NCBI RefSeq assembly: GCF_002797715.1
Contig: NZ_PGFF01000001.1
Location: forward strand, 310,001-374,000
Length of the DNA: 64,000 nt
Source of the DNA: Diaminobutyricimonas aerilata
Lineage (GTDB): Bacteria > Actinomycetota > Actinomycetes > Actinomycetales > Microbacteriaceae
Direction: 5' to 3'
The notes beneath the pieces were generated by a model that saw only the letters and a list, made by a program, of their open reading frames with translations, was not told the origin of the DNA and searched no databases. The position numbers and the translations under genes are program-made. This document shows positions 9,440 through 17,714 of this stretch, piece after piece. The number at the start of each line of letters is the position of its first letter. Positions within the stretch are counted from its first letter, which is position 1.

Positions 9440-9823
9440 ATGACCGACGTTTCCGCCACCGACATCGCCGCCGAACTCCGCCGCGTGGAGAAGTACTGGA
9501 CGCCGAGGGTGATCGGCCGGGTCAACGACCAGTACATCAAGGTCGCCAGACTCCTCGGCGAACTGGTCTGGCACGCCCACGAACACGAGGACGAGATGTT
9601 CCTCGTCGTCTCGGGCCGGCTCCGCATCCAACTGCCCGACGACCGCGAGGTCGTCCTCGGGCCCGGGCAGTTCCACGTCGTGCCGCGTGGGGTGCAGCAC
9701 AACCCGATCGCCGACGAAGAGGTCGAGATCGTGCTGATCGAGACGGTGACCACCGCGCACACGGGGGACGTGACCGTCGACGGCACCGTGCCGATCGAGC
9801 AGCAGGTCGGCGACTTCAGCTGA
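9440..9823 (+). CDS. Single-domain cupin protein
   Basis: Small beta-barrel cupin of 127 residues. The metal-site motif 1 is visible as LVWHAHEHEDEMFLVVSGRL (His, His, Glu) and motif 2 as LGPGQFHVVPRGVQHNP (His). It starts MTDVSATDIAAELRRVEKYW. Similar proteins are annotated as mannose-6-phosphate-isomerase-like or storage-type cupins, but no activity can be assigned. It lies between tRNA-Ser and the second LCP gene with its own probable promoter, so it need not share their role. Confidence 0.8.
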   Translation: MTDVSATDIAAELRRVEKYWTPRVIGRVNDQYIKVARLLGELVWHAHEHEDEMFLVVSGRLRIQLPDDREVVLGPGQFHVVPRGVQHNPIADEEVEIVLIETVTTAHTGDVTVDGTVPIEQQVGDFS

Positions 9824-9890
9824 GGTCGGGCGCCGCCCGTGACGGGGGCGGTGGGACCTCCGCCTCTGAGCGTATTGAGGAGCCATCGGC

Positions 9891-9896
9891 TACACT
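9891..9896 (+). promoter_or_regulatory. -10 element (TACACT) upstream of the second LCP gene
   Basis: TACACT about 94 nt before ATG 9990 would give a leader of roughly 87 nt. A TTGAGG lies upstream but only 10 nt away, too close for a -35. I see no riboswitch in the leader. Confidence 0.35.
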
Positions 9897-9989
9897 CGCT
9901 GGGTCCCGCGGCTGTGGCGCATCCCTCCGTCGCGAGCGGGATCGCCCTTCGCCGCCTCGAATCCCCCTCGACGGAAGGTCCCCGTCCGC

Positions 9990-11273
9990 ATGAGCGATCT
10001 GCGCCCCCGCACCCGCGCGGCGCGACGTGCCGCCGAGCGGCGCGCCGGCATCGCGCGCCACGGACGGCTCCCGCGATCGCGCCCTTGGAAGTCGATCCTC
10101 GCCGTGCTCGCCACGTGTCTCGCGGTCGTCTCGGTGAGCGGCGCGAGCCTCGCCGCGATCGCGGTGCGCGGCATCACCGACAACATCGAGACCGTGCAGC
10201 TCATCGAGGAGACGCCCGGCCCTCCGCCCAACATCGCGGCGATGGACGGCGGATTCAACATCTTCATCGCGGGCAGCGACACCCGCAAGGATCAGGGATA
10301 CGCCGGCGACACCGACACCGCGCTCAACGACGTGAACCTGCTGCTGCACGTGTCGCAGGATCACTCCAACGCCGTCGCCGTCAGCATTCCGCGCGACCTC
10401 GTCATCCCCTTCCCCGCCTGCCCGAAGGAGGACGGGAACGGCAGCTACTCCGCCGCATCCGGTCTCCCGATCAATTCCGCCCTGAGCCGTGGCGGCCTGC
10501 CGTGCGCCGTGCTCGCGGTCGAGGAGCTCACCGGACTCGACATCCAGTTCGCCGGCATGATCACGTTCCAGGGCGTCATCGAGATGTCGAACGCGGTCGG
10601 CGGAGTGCCGGTGTGCGTGAACGACGCCATCAGAGACCCGTACACCGGGCTCGACCTGCCCGAGGCGGGCACCTACAACCTCGCGGGCGCCGAGGCCCTC
10701 GCGTTCCTCCGGTCGCGGCACGGCGTGGGCGACGGCAGCGACCTGGGTCGCATCAGCTCGCAGCAGGTCTACCTCTCATCCCTTGTGCGCACCCTGAAGA
10801 GCGGTGAGACCCTCGGCGACCTGGGCAAGGTGTACGGGATCGCGAGCGCCGCCACCCGCAACATGACCCTGTCGTCGAGCCTCGGATCGCTCGACACGAT
10901 GGCCGCGATCGCGATGGCACTCAAGGACATCCCGCTCGAGAAGGTGACCTTCGTGCAGTACCCGGGCACGACGGGCCTCGGCGGCATGTACGAGGGGAAG
11001 GTCGCGCCGATCACCGCGCAGGCCGACGCCCTGTTCGACTACATCCGCTCCGACCAGCCGTTCGCCCTCGACGAGAACGCGTTGCGCGCCGGTGCGGTGG
11101 CCGATCCGAACGCGCCGGTCACCGAGACACCGCCTCCCGCCGCCCCGACCGATCCCTCGGCTCCCGCCGATCCGTCCGCGCCCGCCGCGGATCCGAACGC
11201 TGCCGGCGTGCAGACGCTCAGCGGTGTGAAGGGTCAGACGGCGGCCGACTACACCTGCTCGCAAGCCAACTGA
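9990..11273 (+). CDS. LytR-CpsA-Psr (LCP) family cell-wall glycopolymer ligase (second copy)
   Basis: Paralogue of the gene at 7946, 427 residues with the same plan. A basic leader contains RHGRLPRS, one transmembrane helix lies near 34-58, and the LCP domain has DVNLLLHVSQDHS, AVSIPRDLVIPFP and FLRSRHGVGDGSDLGRISSQQ. The tail is Pro/Ala/Asp-rich. The two copies share long identical stretches such as VRTLKSGETLG and ALKDIPLE, so they arose by duplication. GGAAGG lies 11 nt before ATG 9990, rather far. Its stop overlaps the glycosyltransferase start (TGATG), implying translational coupling and possibly joint work on a surface glycan. Confidence 0.9.
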   Translation: MSDLRPRTRAARRAAERRAGIARHGRLPRSRPWKSILAVLATCLAVVSVSGASLAAIAVRGITDNIETVQLIEETPGPPPNIAAMDGGFNIFIAGSDTRKDQGYAGDTDTALNDVNLLLHVSQDHSNAVAVSIPRDLVIPFPACPKEDGNGSYSAASGLPINSALSRGGLPCAVLAVEELTGLDIQFAGMITFQGVIEMSNAVGGVPVCVNDAIRDPYTGLDLPEAGTYNLAGAEALAFLRSRHGVGDGSDLGRISSQQVYLSSLVRTLKSGETLGDLGKVYGIASAATRNMTLSSSLGSLDTMAAIAMALKDIPLEKVTFVQYPGTTGLGGMYEGKVAPITAQADALFDYIRSDQPFALDENALRAGAVADPNAPVTETPPPAAPTDPSAPADPSAPAADPNAAGVQTLSGVKGQTAADYTCSQAN

Positions 11274-12385
11274 TGCGCACGCTTCTCTCCTTCGCCGGAG
11301 GGAGCGGACACCTCGACCCCCTGCTGCCGGTCGCCCGCGCGCTCGCCGCCGCCGGGCACGAGGTCGCGGTGCGCGGGAGCGCCGAGCACGTCTTCCGCGC
11401 TCGTGAGAACGGCCTCGAGCCGCTTGTCGAGCCAGTCGATCCTCAGCCCGACCAGCCCATTCAGCCGCTCGTGCCGCTCGACCTCGACAACGAGTTCGCG
11501 GTCATCGCCGAGCACTTCGCGGGGAGCGCGGCGCTGCGTGCCGCGGAGGCGACCACGCGCGCCATCCGCGAGTGGCGTCCGGAGCTCGTCGTCTGCGACG
11601 AGCTGGACTTCGGGGCGATGACCGCCGCGGAGGCGGCGGGCGTCCCGTGCGCGGTCGTGCTCGTCATCGCATCGGGCGGGCTCGTGCGCCCGGGCGACGT
11701 CGCGGAGCCTTTGCGGCGCCTGCGCGCGAGGTTCGACCTGAGCGCGCGACGCGGCGTTCCGCCGGCCGATCTCGTGCTCTCGCCGTTCCCCCCGTCGTTC
11801 CGGTCGCCGGCGCTGCCGCTGCCGCCCGGTGCGACGTCGTTCGCGCGGCCGGTGCCGCCGCGGCGACCGCGCGGGCCGCGTCCTCTCGTCTACTTCACGC
11901 TCGGCACGGTCTTCAACCGGGAGTCCGGGGATCTCTTCGAGCGCGTGCTGGATGGCCTCGAGGCGCTCGATGTCGACGTCGTGACGACCACCGGCCGGGA
12001 GGTCGACCCCGCGCTCCTCGCACCACGCGCGCCGCGCATCCGCATCGAGCGTTTCGTGGATCACGACGAGATCTTGCCGCGAGCCGACGTCGTGGTCTGC
12101 CACGGCGGCTCCGGCACCGTGATCGGGGCGCTCGCGAGCGGCGTGCCGGTGCTCGTGCTGCCGATGGGTGCGGATCAGTCCCTCAATGCGGAGCGGGTGG
12201 CGGCGCTCGACGCGGGAGCCGCCCTCGATGCGCTGCACGCCCGTCCGAATCGGATCGCCGACGTCGTGGCCGGGCTGCTGGCCGACCCGCCCCGCGGGGC
12301 CGCGACCATCGCGAACGAGTACGACGGTCTGCCGCCCGTGGGGGCCGTCGTTCCGGCGCTCGTCGAGTTGGCGGGCCGCTCGTAG
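11273..12385 (+). CDS. Glycosyltransferase, GT1/MGT type (UDP-glycosyltransferase fold)
   Basis: GT-B fold glycosyltransferase (370 residues) of the macrolide/sterol glycosyltransferase group. It probably moves a sugar from a nucleotide donor to a small hydrophobic or lipid acceptor. The N-terminus MRTLLSFAGGSGHLDPLLPV is the acceptor-side fold with the usual His. The C-terminal donor site shows YFTLGTVFN and CHGGSGTVIGALASGVPVLV, followed by MGADQSLNAERV. There are no membrane segments. It starts inside the stop codon of the second LCP gene, so a cell-envelope role is likely, although MGT enzymes elsewhere also glycosylate antibiotics. Confidence 0.87.
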   Translation: MRTLLSFAGGSGHLDPLLPVARALAAAGHEVAVRGSAEHVFRARENGLEPLVEPVDPQPDQPIQPLVPLDLDNEFAVIAEHFAGSAALRAAEATTRAIREWRPELVVCDELDFGAMTAAEAAGVPCAVVLVIASGGLVRPGDVAEPLRRLRARFDLSARRGVPPADLVLSPFPPSFRSPALPLPPGATSFARPVPPRRPRGPRPLVYFTLGTVFNRESGDLFERVLDGLEALDVDVVTTTGREVDPALLAPRAPRIRIERFVDHDEILPRADVVVCHGGSGTVIGALASGVPVLVLPMGADQSLNAERVAALDAGAALDALHARPNRIADVVAGLLADPPRGAATIANEYDGLPPVGAVVPALVELAGRS

Positions 12386-12444
12386 CAGCGCTCGCCTGTT
12401 CGGCGCGGTGACCCGTGGACGCCTCGAATCGGCATGTGACTTCT

Positions 12445-12456
12445 CCAACGTTGTAC
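12445..12456. promoter_or_regulatory. LacI-type operator 1 before the esterase gene
   Basis: CCAACGTTGTAC shares the CAACGTTG core with three other sites in the window. It lies just upstream of a TTGACA -35 element. A palindrome with a central CG is typical of LacI-family operators. Confidence 0.6.
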
Positions 12457-12464
12457 ATTGCCTC

Positions 12465-12494
12465 TTGACACCCGATCGTGGGGTACAGAACCAT
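12465..12494 (+). promoter_or_regulatory. Candidate promoter of the esterase/WxL gene
   Basis: TTGACA (12465-12470) is followed after 18 nt by AACCAT (12489-12494), a poor -10; TACAGA at 12484 is too close. The promoter is bracketed by the two CAACGTTG sites, which would allow repression by looping or blocking. Confidence 0.45.
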
Positions 12495-12510
12495 GGGCGG
12501 TGACGGATTC

Positions 12511-12520
12511 ACAACGTTGT
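12511..12520. promoter_or_regulatory. LacI-type operator 2 before the esterase gene
   Basis: ACAACGTTGT, a perfect 10-bp palindrome (TAA follows), lies just downstream of the expected transcription start. It is 65 bp, about six helical turns, from the first site. Confidence 0.65.
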
Positions 12521-12630
12521 AAATTTCCCTGCTGGGGCGTTGGCGGACCTGTCGGCGGCTCGCGGGCGCGTCAGCCCGCGAGAGGGATGCGCACGCTGGC
12601 GTGCGTCGAGACGAAAACAGGAGATCGAAG

Positions 12631-15348
12631 ATGATCGATGAGCAGACGCGGCGCAGGCGCCGCGTGAGATCGCGCTCGTGGGCTGCGCTCACGACCGCCG
12701 CGGCGCTGACCGCCGGAGGGTTGCTGATGGCCCCCGCCGCGAGCGCCGCCGGCGAGGACTCGTGGTTGTCCTCGCCCGCGGAGGGCCTGCACCGGTTCAC
12801 GGTGCCGGCGAGCGCTGTGCAAGCCGCCGTCGGCACCACGCCCGCGGCCGTCGCCGTCGCCGTCGAGGGCAACTTCGGACCGGGCGGCACCTGGTCGCAG
12901 CTCAACCTCGGGCTCAACAACGGCAACTATTCGGCCACCCTCGGACCACTCGAGCCGGGCCTGTACTACTACCAGTTCGAGGCGACGATCGGCGGAACCG
13001 AGCAGCTCGTCGGGTTCCGCAACCCCGCGAGCCCCCAGGAGGTCACCTCGCAGCCCACCTGGAACACCTTCTTCGTGGACGGCGAGTCGGCCGACTGGCT
13101 CGCCGACGTACCGGCCGGCGGACAGCTCGAGACGATCTCGTACGACAGCACGGTGGCCGGCGCCGAACGATCGGCGCTCGTCTGGACCCCGCCGAGCTAC
13201 GACGCCGACCGGGCCGAGCCGTATCCGGTGCTGTACCTGCTGCCGGATGCCGGACAGAGCCACCGTGAGTGGACTGAACTCGGCCGTGCCGCGCAGATCC
13301 TCGACAACCTCGCCGTGGAAGGCGAGATCGAGCCGATGGTCGTGGTGATGGGCGACGGCGACTCGAGCGACGCCCGCGCCGAAGTGCTCGACAACATCGT
13401 GCCCGCGGCCGAGGAGGCGTTCAACGTCTCCGCCGAGCCGACCGACCGGGCCATCGCCGGCATCGGCAGGGGAGCGTCGCAAGCCCTCAACCTGCTCGTC
13501 ACCGATCCCGGCGAGTTCGCGCACGTCGGATCGTTCTCGGGCGGGCTCACGAGCAGCGTGAGCGCGGCCAAGGCGGCGCAGATCAACGCCGCGACCGACC
13601 TCGTGCGGCTCTACGTGGGCAACAGCACCGACCCGGCCTACAACCGCACGGCCGCCCTTCTCGACAAGTTCGACGCGGCGGGCGTGGAGTACCAGTTCGA
13701 CGGCGTCAACCCCGACGCGGGAGGCATCTGGGAGAGCTGGCAGGAGAACCTGCACGACTTCGCGTCGCGCCTGTTCGGAGCCGACCAGGACGCCGGCCCG
13801 AGCGAGGGACACCTCGAGCTCGACGGGCCGCACTCGCTGCCCGCACCGGGCTTCACTCCCACCCCGTTCGTCGACGAGAACGGCATCGTCACCTTCGAGA
13901 CCGGCACCGAGTACGCGAACGCCAAGAATGTCACCATCTGGGCCAACTGGGGTCCCTCGGGCAACTGGTTGCGCATCCCGATGGTGAAGCAGGGCGACCG
14001 GTGGCGTCTGACGCTCGGGCCGCTCGACGGCGGTTCGTACTACTACAAGTTCGTCGTCGACCGGGTCGACAAGAAGGACACGTCGAACCCGACCAAGGTG
14101 ACCTCGGAGCCCAACTGGAGCACGTTCTTCGTGGCCGGCCCCGGCATCCGCGGCGAGTACACCGGGGACGTGCCGGCGGAGCAGCGCGGGGCCGTCTCGA
14201 CGATGGCCTACACGAGCACCGCGGGGGAGCAGCAACGTTCCGCCCACGTCTGGACTCCGCCCGGATACGACGCCGAGCGGGCCGCGGCCTACCCGGTGTT
14301 CTACCTCCAACACGGCGGCGGGCAGACCTGGACCGACTGGATCGAGGTGGGCCGCGCGGCGCAGATCTTCGACAACCTGTACCGCAAGGGCGACATCGTG
14401 CCGATGGTCGTGGTGATGGGCAACGGCAACGGGGTCGACTTCCCCAAGGAACTGCTCGAGCGCATCGTCCCGGCCGCCGAGAACGCGTACCACGTGTCCT
14501 CCGACCCGGCGCAGCGCGCGCTCGCGGGCCTCTCGATGGGATCCGGCCAGGCGCTCAGCACGCTGTGGGCCCACCCCGGGAAGTTCGCGTACGTGTCCGG
14601 ATTCTCCGCGTTCGGCGCACCGCCGGCGAACGCCGACATCGAGGCCATCAACGCGGGTACGAAGCTGCTGCGGATCTACTCCGGTGACCTGCAGGACTTC
14701 ACCTACCAGCCCACCCTCTCGCTCATCGCGGCGATGGAGGAGCGCGGCGTGAACCACGAGTTCGCCCCGCTCATCCCGGGCCCGCACAGCTGGGACGTCT
14801 GGCAGAAGGCGCTCATCGACTTCGCGCCGCGGCTGTTCAAGGCGGACACGAGTGCGGGCATCCCGATCGAGGCGACGATCGCAGAGGGTGAGAACGGTGT
14901 GCTCGCCCTCACCGTGGCCGACTTCGGCGACGGAGTGACGCTGTCCGAACCCGAGAACGCCGGCGACCGCTTGCGCTTCACGGGCGCCCTGCCCGAGGTG
15001 ACGGTCAGCGACTCGCGGACCGCGCAGCAGGCGGGCGTCGGCGGATGGGCGGTGTCGGGTCAGGCGGACGCCTTCACCTCGACCGGCCAGACCGTCGGCG
15101 CGGACCACCTCGGCTGGACGCCGCAGGTGCTCACGCCGCGTCCCGGGCTCACGGCGGGGGCGCCAGTCGCCACCGTCATGAGCGGCGGATCGGGGCTGGA
15201 CACCCCCGGCCGTCTCGCCTCGGCCGACCGTGAAGGACGGTTCGGTTCGGCGAAGCTCGGTGCGGCGCTGTCGCTGGAGGTCCCGGTGGACACCCAGCCC
15301 GGCACCTACACCGGGAAGATCACCGTGTCGCTGTTCCCTGTCGACTGA
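12631..15348 (+). CDS. Secreted tandem esterase-domain protein with WxL-like C-terminal domain
   Basis: Exported 905-residue protein. A Sec signal (about 1-41, ending ASAAGED) precedes two repeats, each an E-set/CBM48-like beta domain plus an alpha/beta esterase domain of the enterochelin/XynZ esterase type. Copy 2 has nucleophile elbow GLSMG (Ser635) and GPHSW (His719). Copy 1 has GIGRG (277-281) and PDAGGIWESW, so both Ser and His are missing and it should be inactive. The tail from about 750 (VSDSRTA, GGWAVSGQ, HLGWTPQVL, final beta strands) resembles WxL surface-binding domains. ATG 12631 follows AGGAGA. The likely substrate is an acylated plant polysaccharide, by context. LacI-type operators lie upstream. 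Confidence 0.82.
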   Translation: MIDEQTRRRRRVRSRSWAALTTAAALTAGGLLMAPAASAAGEDSWLSSPAEGLHRFTVPASAVQAAVGTTPAAVAVAVEGNFGPGGTWSQLNLGLNNGNYSATLGPLEPGLYYYQFEATIGGTEQLVGFRNPASPQEVTSQPTWNTFFVDGESADWLADVPAGGQLETISYDSTVAGAERSALVWTPPSYDADRAEPYPVLYLLPDAGQSHREWTELGRAAQILDNLAVEGEIEPMVVVMGDGDSSDARAEVLDNIVPAAEEAFNVSAEPTDRAIAGIGRGASQALNLLVTDPGEFAHVGSFSGGLTSSVSAAKAAQINAATDLVRLYVGNSTDPAYNRTAALLDKFDAAGVEYQFDGVNPDAGGIWESWQENLHDFASRLFGADQDAGPSEGHLELDGPHSLPAPGFTPTPFVDENGIVTFETGTEYANAKNVTIWANWGPSGNWLRIPMVKQGDRWRLTLGPLDGGSYYYKFVVDRVDKKDTSNPTKVTSEPNWSTFFVAGPGIRGEYTGDVPAEQRGAVSTMAYTSTAGEQQRSAHVWTPPGYDAERAAAYPVFYLQHGGGQTWTDWIEVGRAAQIFDNLYRKGDIVPMVVVMGNGNGVDFPKELLERIVPAAENAYHVSSDPAQRALAGLSMGSGQALSTLWAHPGKFAYVSGFSAFGAPPANADIEAINAGTKLLRIYSGDLQDFTYQPTLSLIAAMEERGVNHEFAPLIPGPHSWDVWQKALIDFAPRLFKADTSAGIPIEATIAEGENGVLALTVADFGDGVTLSEPENAGDRLRFTGALPEVTVSDSRTAQQAGVGGWAVSGQADAFTSTGQTVGADHLGWTPQVLTPRPGLTAGAPVATVMSGGSGLDTPGRLASADREGRFGSAKLGAALSLEVPVDTQPGTYTGKITVSLFPVD

Positions 15349-15364
15349 CCGGCGCTCGCCGGTC

Positions 15365-15402
15365 CGCGCGGCCGGTCGGACCTCGTTCCGGCCGGCCGCG
15401 CG
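15365..15402 (+). terminator. GC-rich hairpin between the esterase and DUF916-like genes
   Basis: CGCGCGGCCGG (15365-15375) pairs perfectly with 15392-15402 across a 16-nt loop. There is no U-tract, so it is more likely an attenuator or mRNA-stabilising element than a full terminator. Confidence 0.4.
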
Positions 15403-15424
15403 CCCCACTGTTCAAGGACTGATC

Positions 15425-16540
15425 TTGCGTTTCCCCGTGCGGCGCGCCGCTCTCCTCCTCGCTCTCGTCGCGGGCTGCTCCGCCGCCTCCGGCGCGATCA
15501 CGTCGTCCGCCGCGCCGCCCGGCCATCCGGCCACGACGACCGAGTCCACCGAGACCACGTGGGCCTTCCAGCCCTCGACGGGCGGCGTGCCCGACGGCCG
15601 GGTCTCGTTGCGTCATCGACTCGACCCCGGCGCGACCGTGACCGACGCCCTCGCGCTCACGAACTACAGCGCGCAGTCGGTCGCGTTCGACGTCTTCGCG
15701 AGCGACGGCGTCGTCACCGAGGGGGGAAGCTTCGACATCCTGCCCGAGGGGGAGGAGTCCACCGGGGCCGGCGAGTGGGTCACGTTCGGCCGGCTCGACG
15801 GCGCCCGCCCCCGCGACGGGGGCGGCATCACCGTCGAGGTCCCCGGGCGCACGGTGCTCGCCGTGCCGGTGGAGGTGCGGGTGCCCGAGGACGCGAGCCC
15901 GGGCGATCATCCCGCCGGCATCGTGGCCGAGCTCTCCCGCTCGTCGGAGGATGTCGATCTGACCTCGCGCGTGGGTGTGAGGCTGCATCTGCGGGTCACC
16001 GGCGACGTGGTGGCCCGACTCGAGGTGCGCGACACGCAGGTGTCGTTCGAGCCGTCGTGGAATCCGTTCGCCCCCGGCACGGCGACCGTGCGGTTCTCCG
16101 TCGCGAACTCCGGCAACGTGCGGCTCGGGGCCGAGAGCACGGTGACGGCAGCGGGTCCGTTCGGCGCCGCTCCCGCGACCGCGTCGACCGAGCAGCGGGA
16201 GGTGCTGCCGGGTCAGCATGCCGCGGTCACCGTGCGGATGCCGGTGTGGCCGCTCCTGGCGAGCTGGGGCGACATCGACATCCGGGCCGGCGTCGTCGGC
16301 GACGACGATCTGGACGTCGAGCCAGAGGGAGACACGGCCTCCTTCGTCGCCTCGACCGTCCCGTGGCCGACCCTGCTCTACCTCGTCGTGCTCGCCGGCC
16401 TGCTGCTCGCCCTCCGGCTGTCGCGCCGTCGCGCGGCGGCGCGGGTGCAGGCGCGCATCGACGCGGCCGTCGCCGCGGCGACGACGCCGGCCACGCCGGC
16501 CACGCCGGCACCCGACCCGGGTGCGCGGGTGGGCGAGTGA
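15425..16540 (+). CDS. DUF916-like (WxL-interacting) membrane-anchored surface protein
   Basis: 371 residues: a signal with LVAGC (a possible lipobox), an extracellular beta-sandwich region (about 40-310), one transmembrane helix (about 315-332, LLYLVVLAGLLLALRL) and a basic Ala/Pro-rich cytoplasmic tail. FQPSTGGVPDGRVSLRH followed by LDPGATVTDALALTNY, and later PEDASPGDHPAGIVAEL, resemble DUF916 proteins, which pair with WxL proteins at the cell surface. TTG at 15425 is chosen because AAGGA lies 6 nt upstream; GTG 15437 is the alternative. It directly follows the WxL-like esterase, supporting a two-component surface complex. Confidence 0.68.
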   Translation: MRFPVRRAALLLALVAGCSAASGAITSSAAPPGHPATTTESTETTWAFQPSTGGVPDGRVSLRHRLDPGATVTDALALTNYSAQSVAFDVFASDGVVTEGGSFDILPEGEESTGAGEWVTFGRLDGARPRDGGGITVEVPGRTVLAVPVEVRVPEDASPGDHPAGIVAELSRSSEDVDLTSRVGVRLHLRVTGDVVARLEVRDTQVSFEPSWNPFAPGTATVRFSVANSGNVRLGAESTVTAAGPFGAAPATASTEQREVLPGQHAAVTVRMPVWPLLASWGDIDIRAGVVGDDDLDVEPEGDTASFVASTVPWPTLLYLVVLAGLLLALRLSRRRAAARVQARIDAAVAAATTPATPATPAPDPGARVGE

Positions 16541-16557
16541 CGGGCGTCCGCCCCCGC

Positions 16558-17622
16558 TCAGCGCTCCTGCGACGCTCCGGCGGGCGTGGCGTCGGCGTGG
16601 GTCGGCGAGTACGTGCCGGTCGACTCCCGGGCGACGATCGTGAAGTCGGGCTGCACCAGTCGCGGAGGCAGTCGCGGCTCCTTCTCCTGGAAGCGCTCGG
16701 TGAGCAGCGCGACCGCCGCCTCGGCGAGCTCCTCCCGCTTCGTCGCGACGCTCGACATCGAGGGCACCGAGAAGCGGGCCTCGTCGATGTTGTCGAATCC
16801 GATGACGGCGACGTCCTCGGGCACCCGGATCTCCTCTTCGCGCAGGGCGCGCAGCACGCCCAGACCGAGGGAGTCGTTGAGCGCGAAGACGGCGTCGAAG
16901 GAGACCCCGTCGCGGATGAGACGGTGCGTCGCCTCGGCGCCGCCGTCGCGGTTCCAGTGCGCGCACTCGCGCACCAGGTCGGGGTCGAAGCCGATGCCCG
17001 CGGCTTCGAGCGCCTGCCGGTAGCCGCGCAGACGCAGGGTGCTCGAGTTGGTGCCGGTGTCGGTGACGCTCGCACCGACCACCGCGACCCGGCGGCGGCC
17101 GATGCCGATCAGGTGCTCGACGGCGGCTCGGGCGGCCGACGTGTTGTGCATGGTCACGTGATCGGTCGGTCCCCCGAAGATGCGCTCGCCGAGCAGCACG
17201 ATGGGGTAGGGCACCTCGAGGAACTTCGCGTCGTCCTGACCGAGCGCCACCGGGCTGAAGAGCAGGCCGTCGAGGAACCGGGGTCGGCTGCCGGAGAGCA
17301 CGCGCAGCTCCGCATCACGGTCGCCGCTGGTCTGCTCCACGAGCACGCTGAGCCCCCGGCTCTCGGCCGCGCGGATCACGGCGTCGGCGAGCTCGGCGAA
17401 GTAGTTCTCGCGCAATGCGGGCACCGCGAGGCCGATGACCCCGGTGCGTCCCGAACGCAGTCCGCGGGCGGAGAGATTCGGCTGGTAGCCGAGCGTGTCG
17501 ATCGCGTTCTGCACGCGAGTTCGCGTCGCGTCCTTGACGTACGGGTAATCGTGGATGACATTCGAGACGGTCTTGATCGAGACACCGGCGAGCCTCGCCA
17601 CGTCGTGAAGCGTCGGCCCCAT
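16558..17622 (-). CDS. LacI-family transcriptional regulator
   Basis: Sugar-responsive repressor of 354 residues. The N-terminal helix-turn-helix is TLHDVARLAGVSIKTVSNVI, followed by the hinge helix region NLSARGLRSGRTGVIGL and a periplasmic-binding-protein-like effector domain with FDAVFALNDSLGLGVLRAL and VIGFDNIDEARF. GGGAG lies 5 nt before ATG 17622. It is divergent from the isomerase/kinase operon and stands midway between the two promoters carrying the CAACGTTG palindromes, so it is the best local candidate to bind them. That is inferred, not shown. The effector may be a pentose or tetrose derivative. Confidence 0.92.
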   Translation of the reverse strand: MGPTLHDVARLAGVSIKTVSNVIHDYPYVKDATRTRVQNAIDTLGYQPNLSARGLRSGRTGVIGLAVPALRENYFAELADAVIRAAESRGLSVLVEQTSGDRDAELRVLSGSRPRFLDGLLFSPVALGQDDAKFLEVPYPIVLLGERIFGGPTDHVTMHNTSAARAAVEHLIGIGRRRVAVVGASVTDTGTNSSTLRLRGYRQALEAAGIGFDPDLVRECAHWNRDGGAEATHRLIRDGVSFDAVFALNDSLGLGVLRALREEEIRVPEDVAVIGFDNIDEARFSVPSMSSVATKREELAEAAVALLTERFQEKEPRLPPRLVQPDFTIVARESTGTYSPTHADATPAGASQER

Positions 17623-17667
17623 CGATGCTCCCGTCTCGTGTGGCGGATCACTGTAACCGTAGCGCCC

Positions 17668-17692
17668 CGGTGCTCCCGCCCCGGGAGCACCG
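17668..17692. promoter_or_regulatory. Perfect 11-bp dyad in the LacI/isomerase divergent gap
   Basis: CGGTGCTCCCG and CGGGAGCACCG are separated by CCC. The element ends about 17-23 nt before the isomerase start. It could be an operator for a second regulator or a 5'-leader hairpin. It does not resemble the CAACGTTG sites. Confidence 0.45.
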
Positions 17693-17714
17693 ACCCTGGA
17701 GAGATGGAGTGACC

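Noticed and set aside
12571-15408. A 945-codon minus-strand frame antisense to the esterase gene
   Set aside because: The plus strand has a signal peptide, ribosome-binding site, catalytic motifs and operators; the antisense frame has none.
16558-17622. LacI-type palindrome CAACGTTG in its own promoter (autoregulation)
   Set aside because: The 92-bp gap upstream contains no copy of the core; only an unrelated dyad is present.
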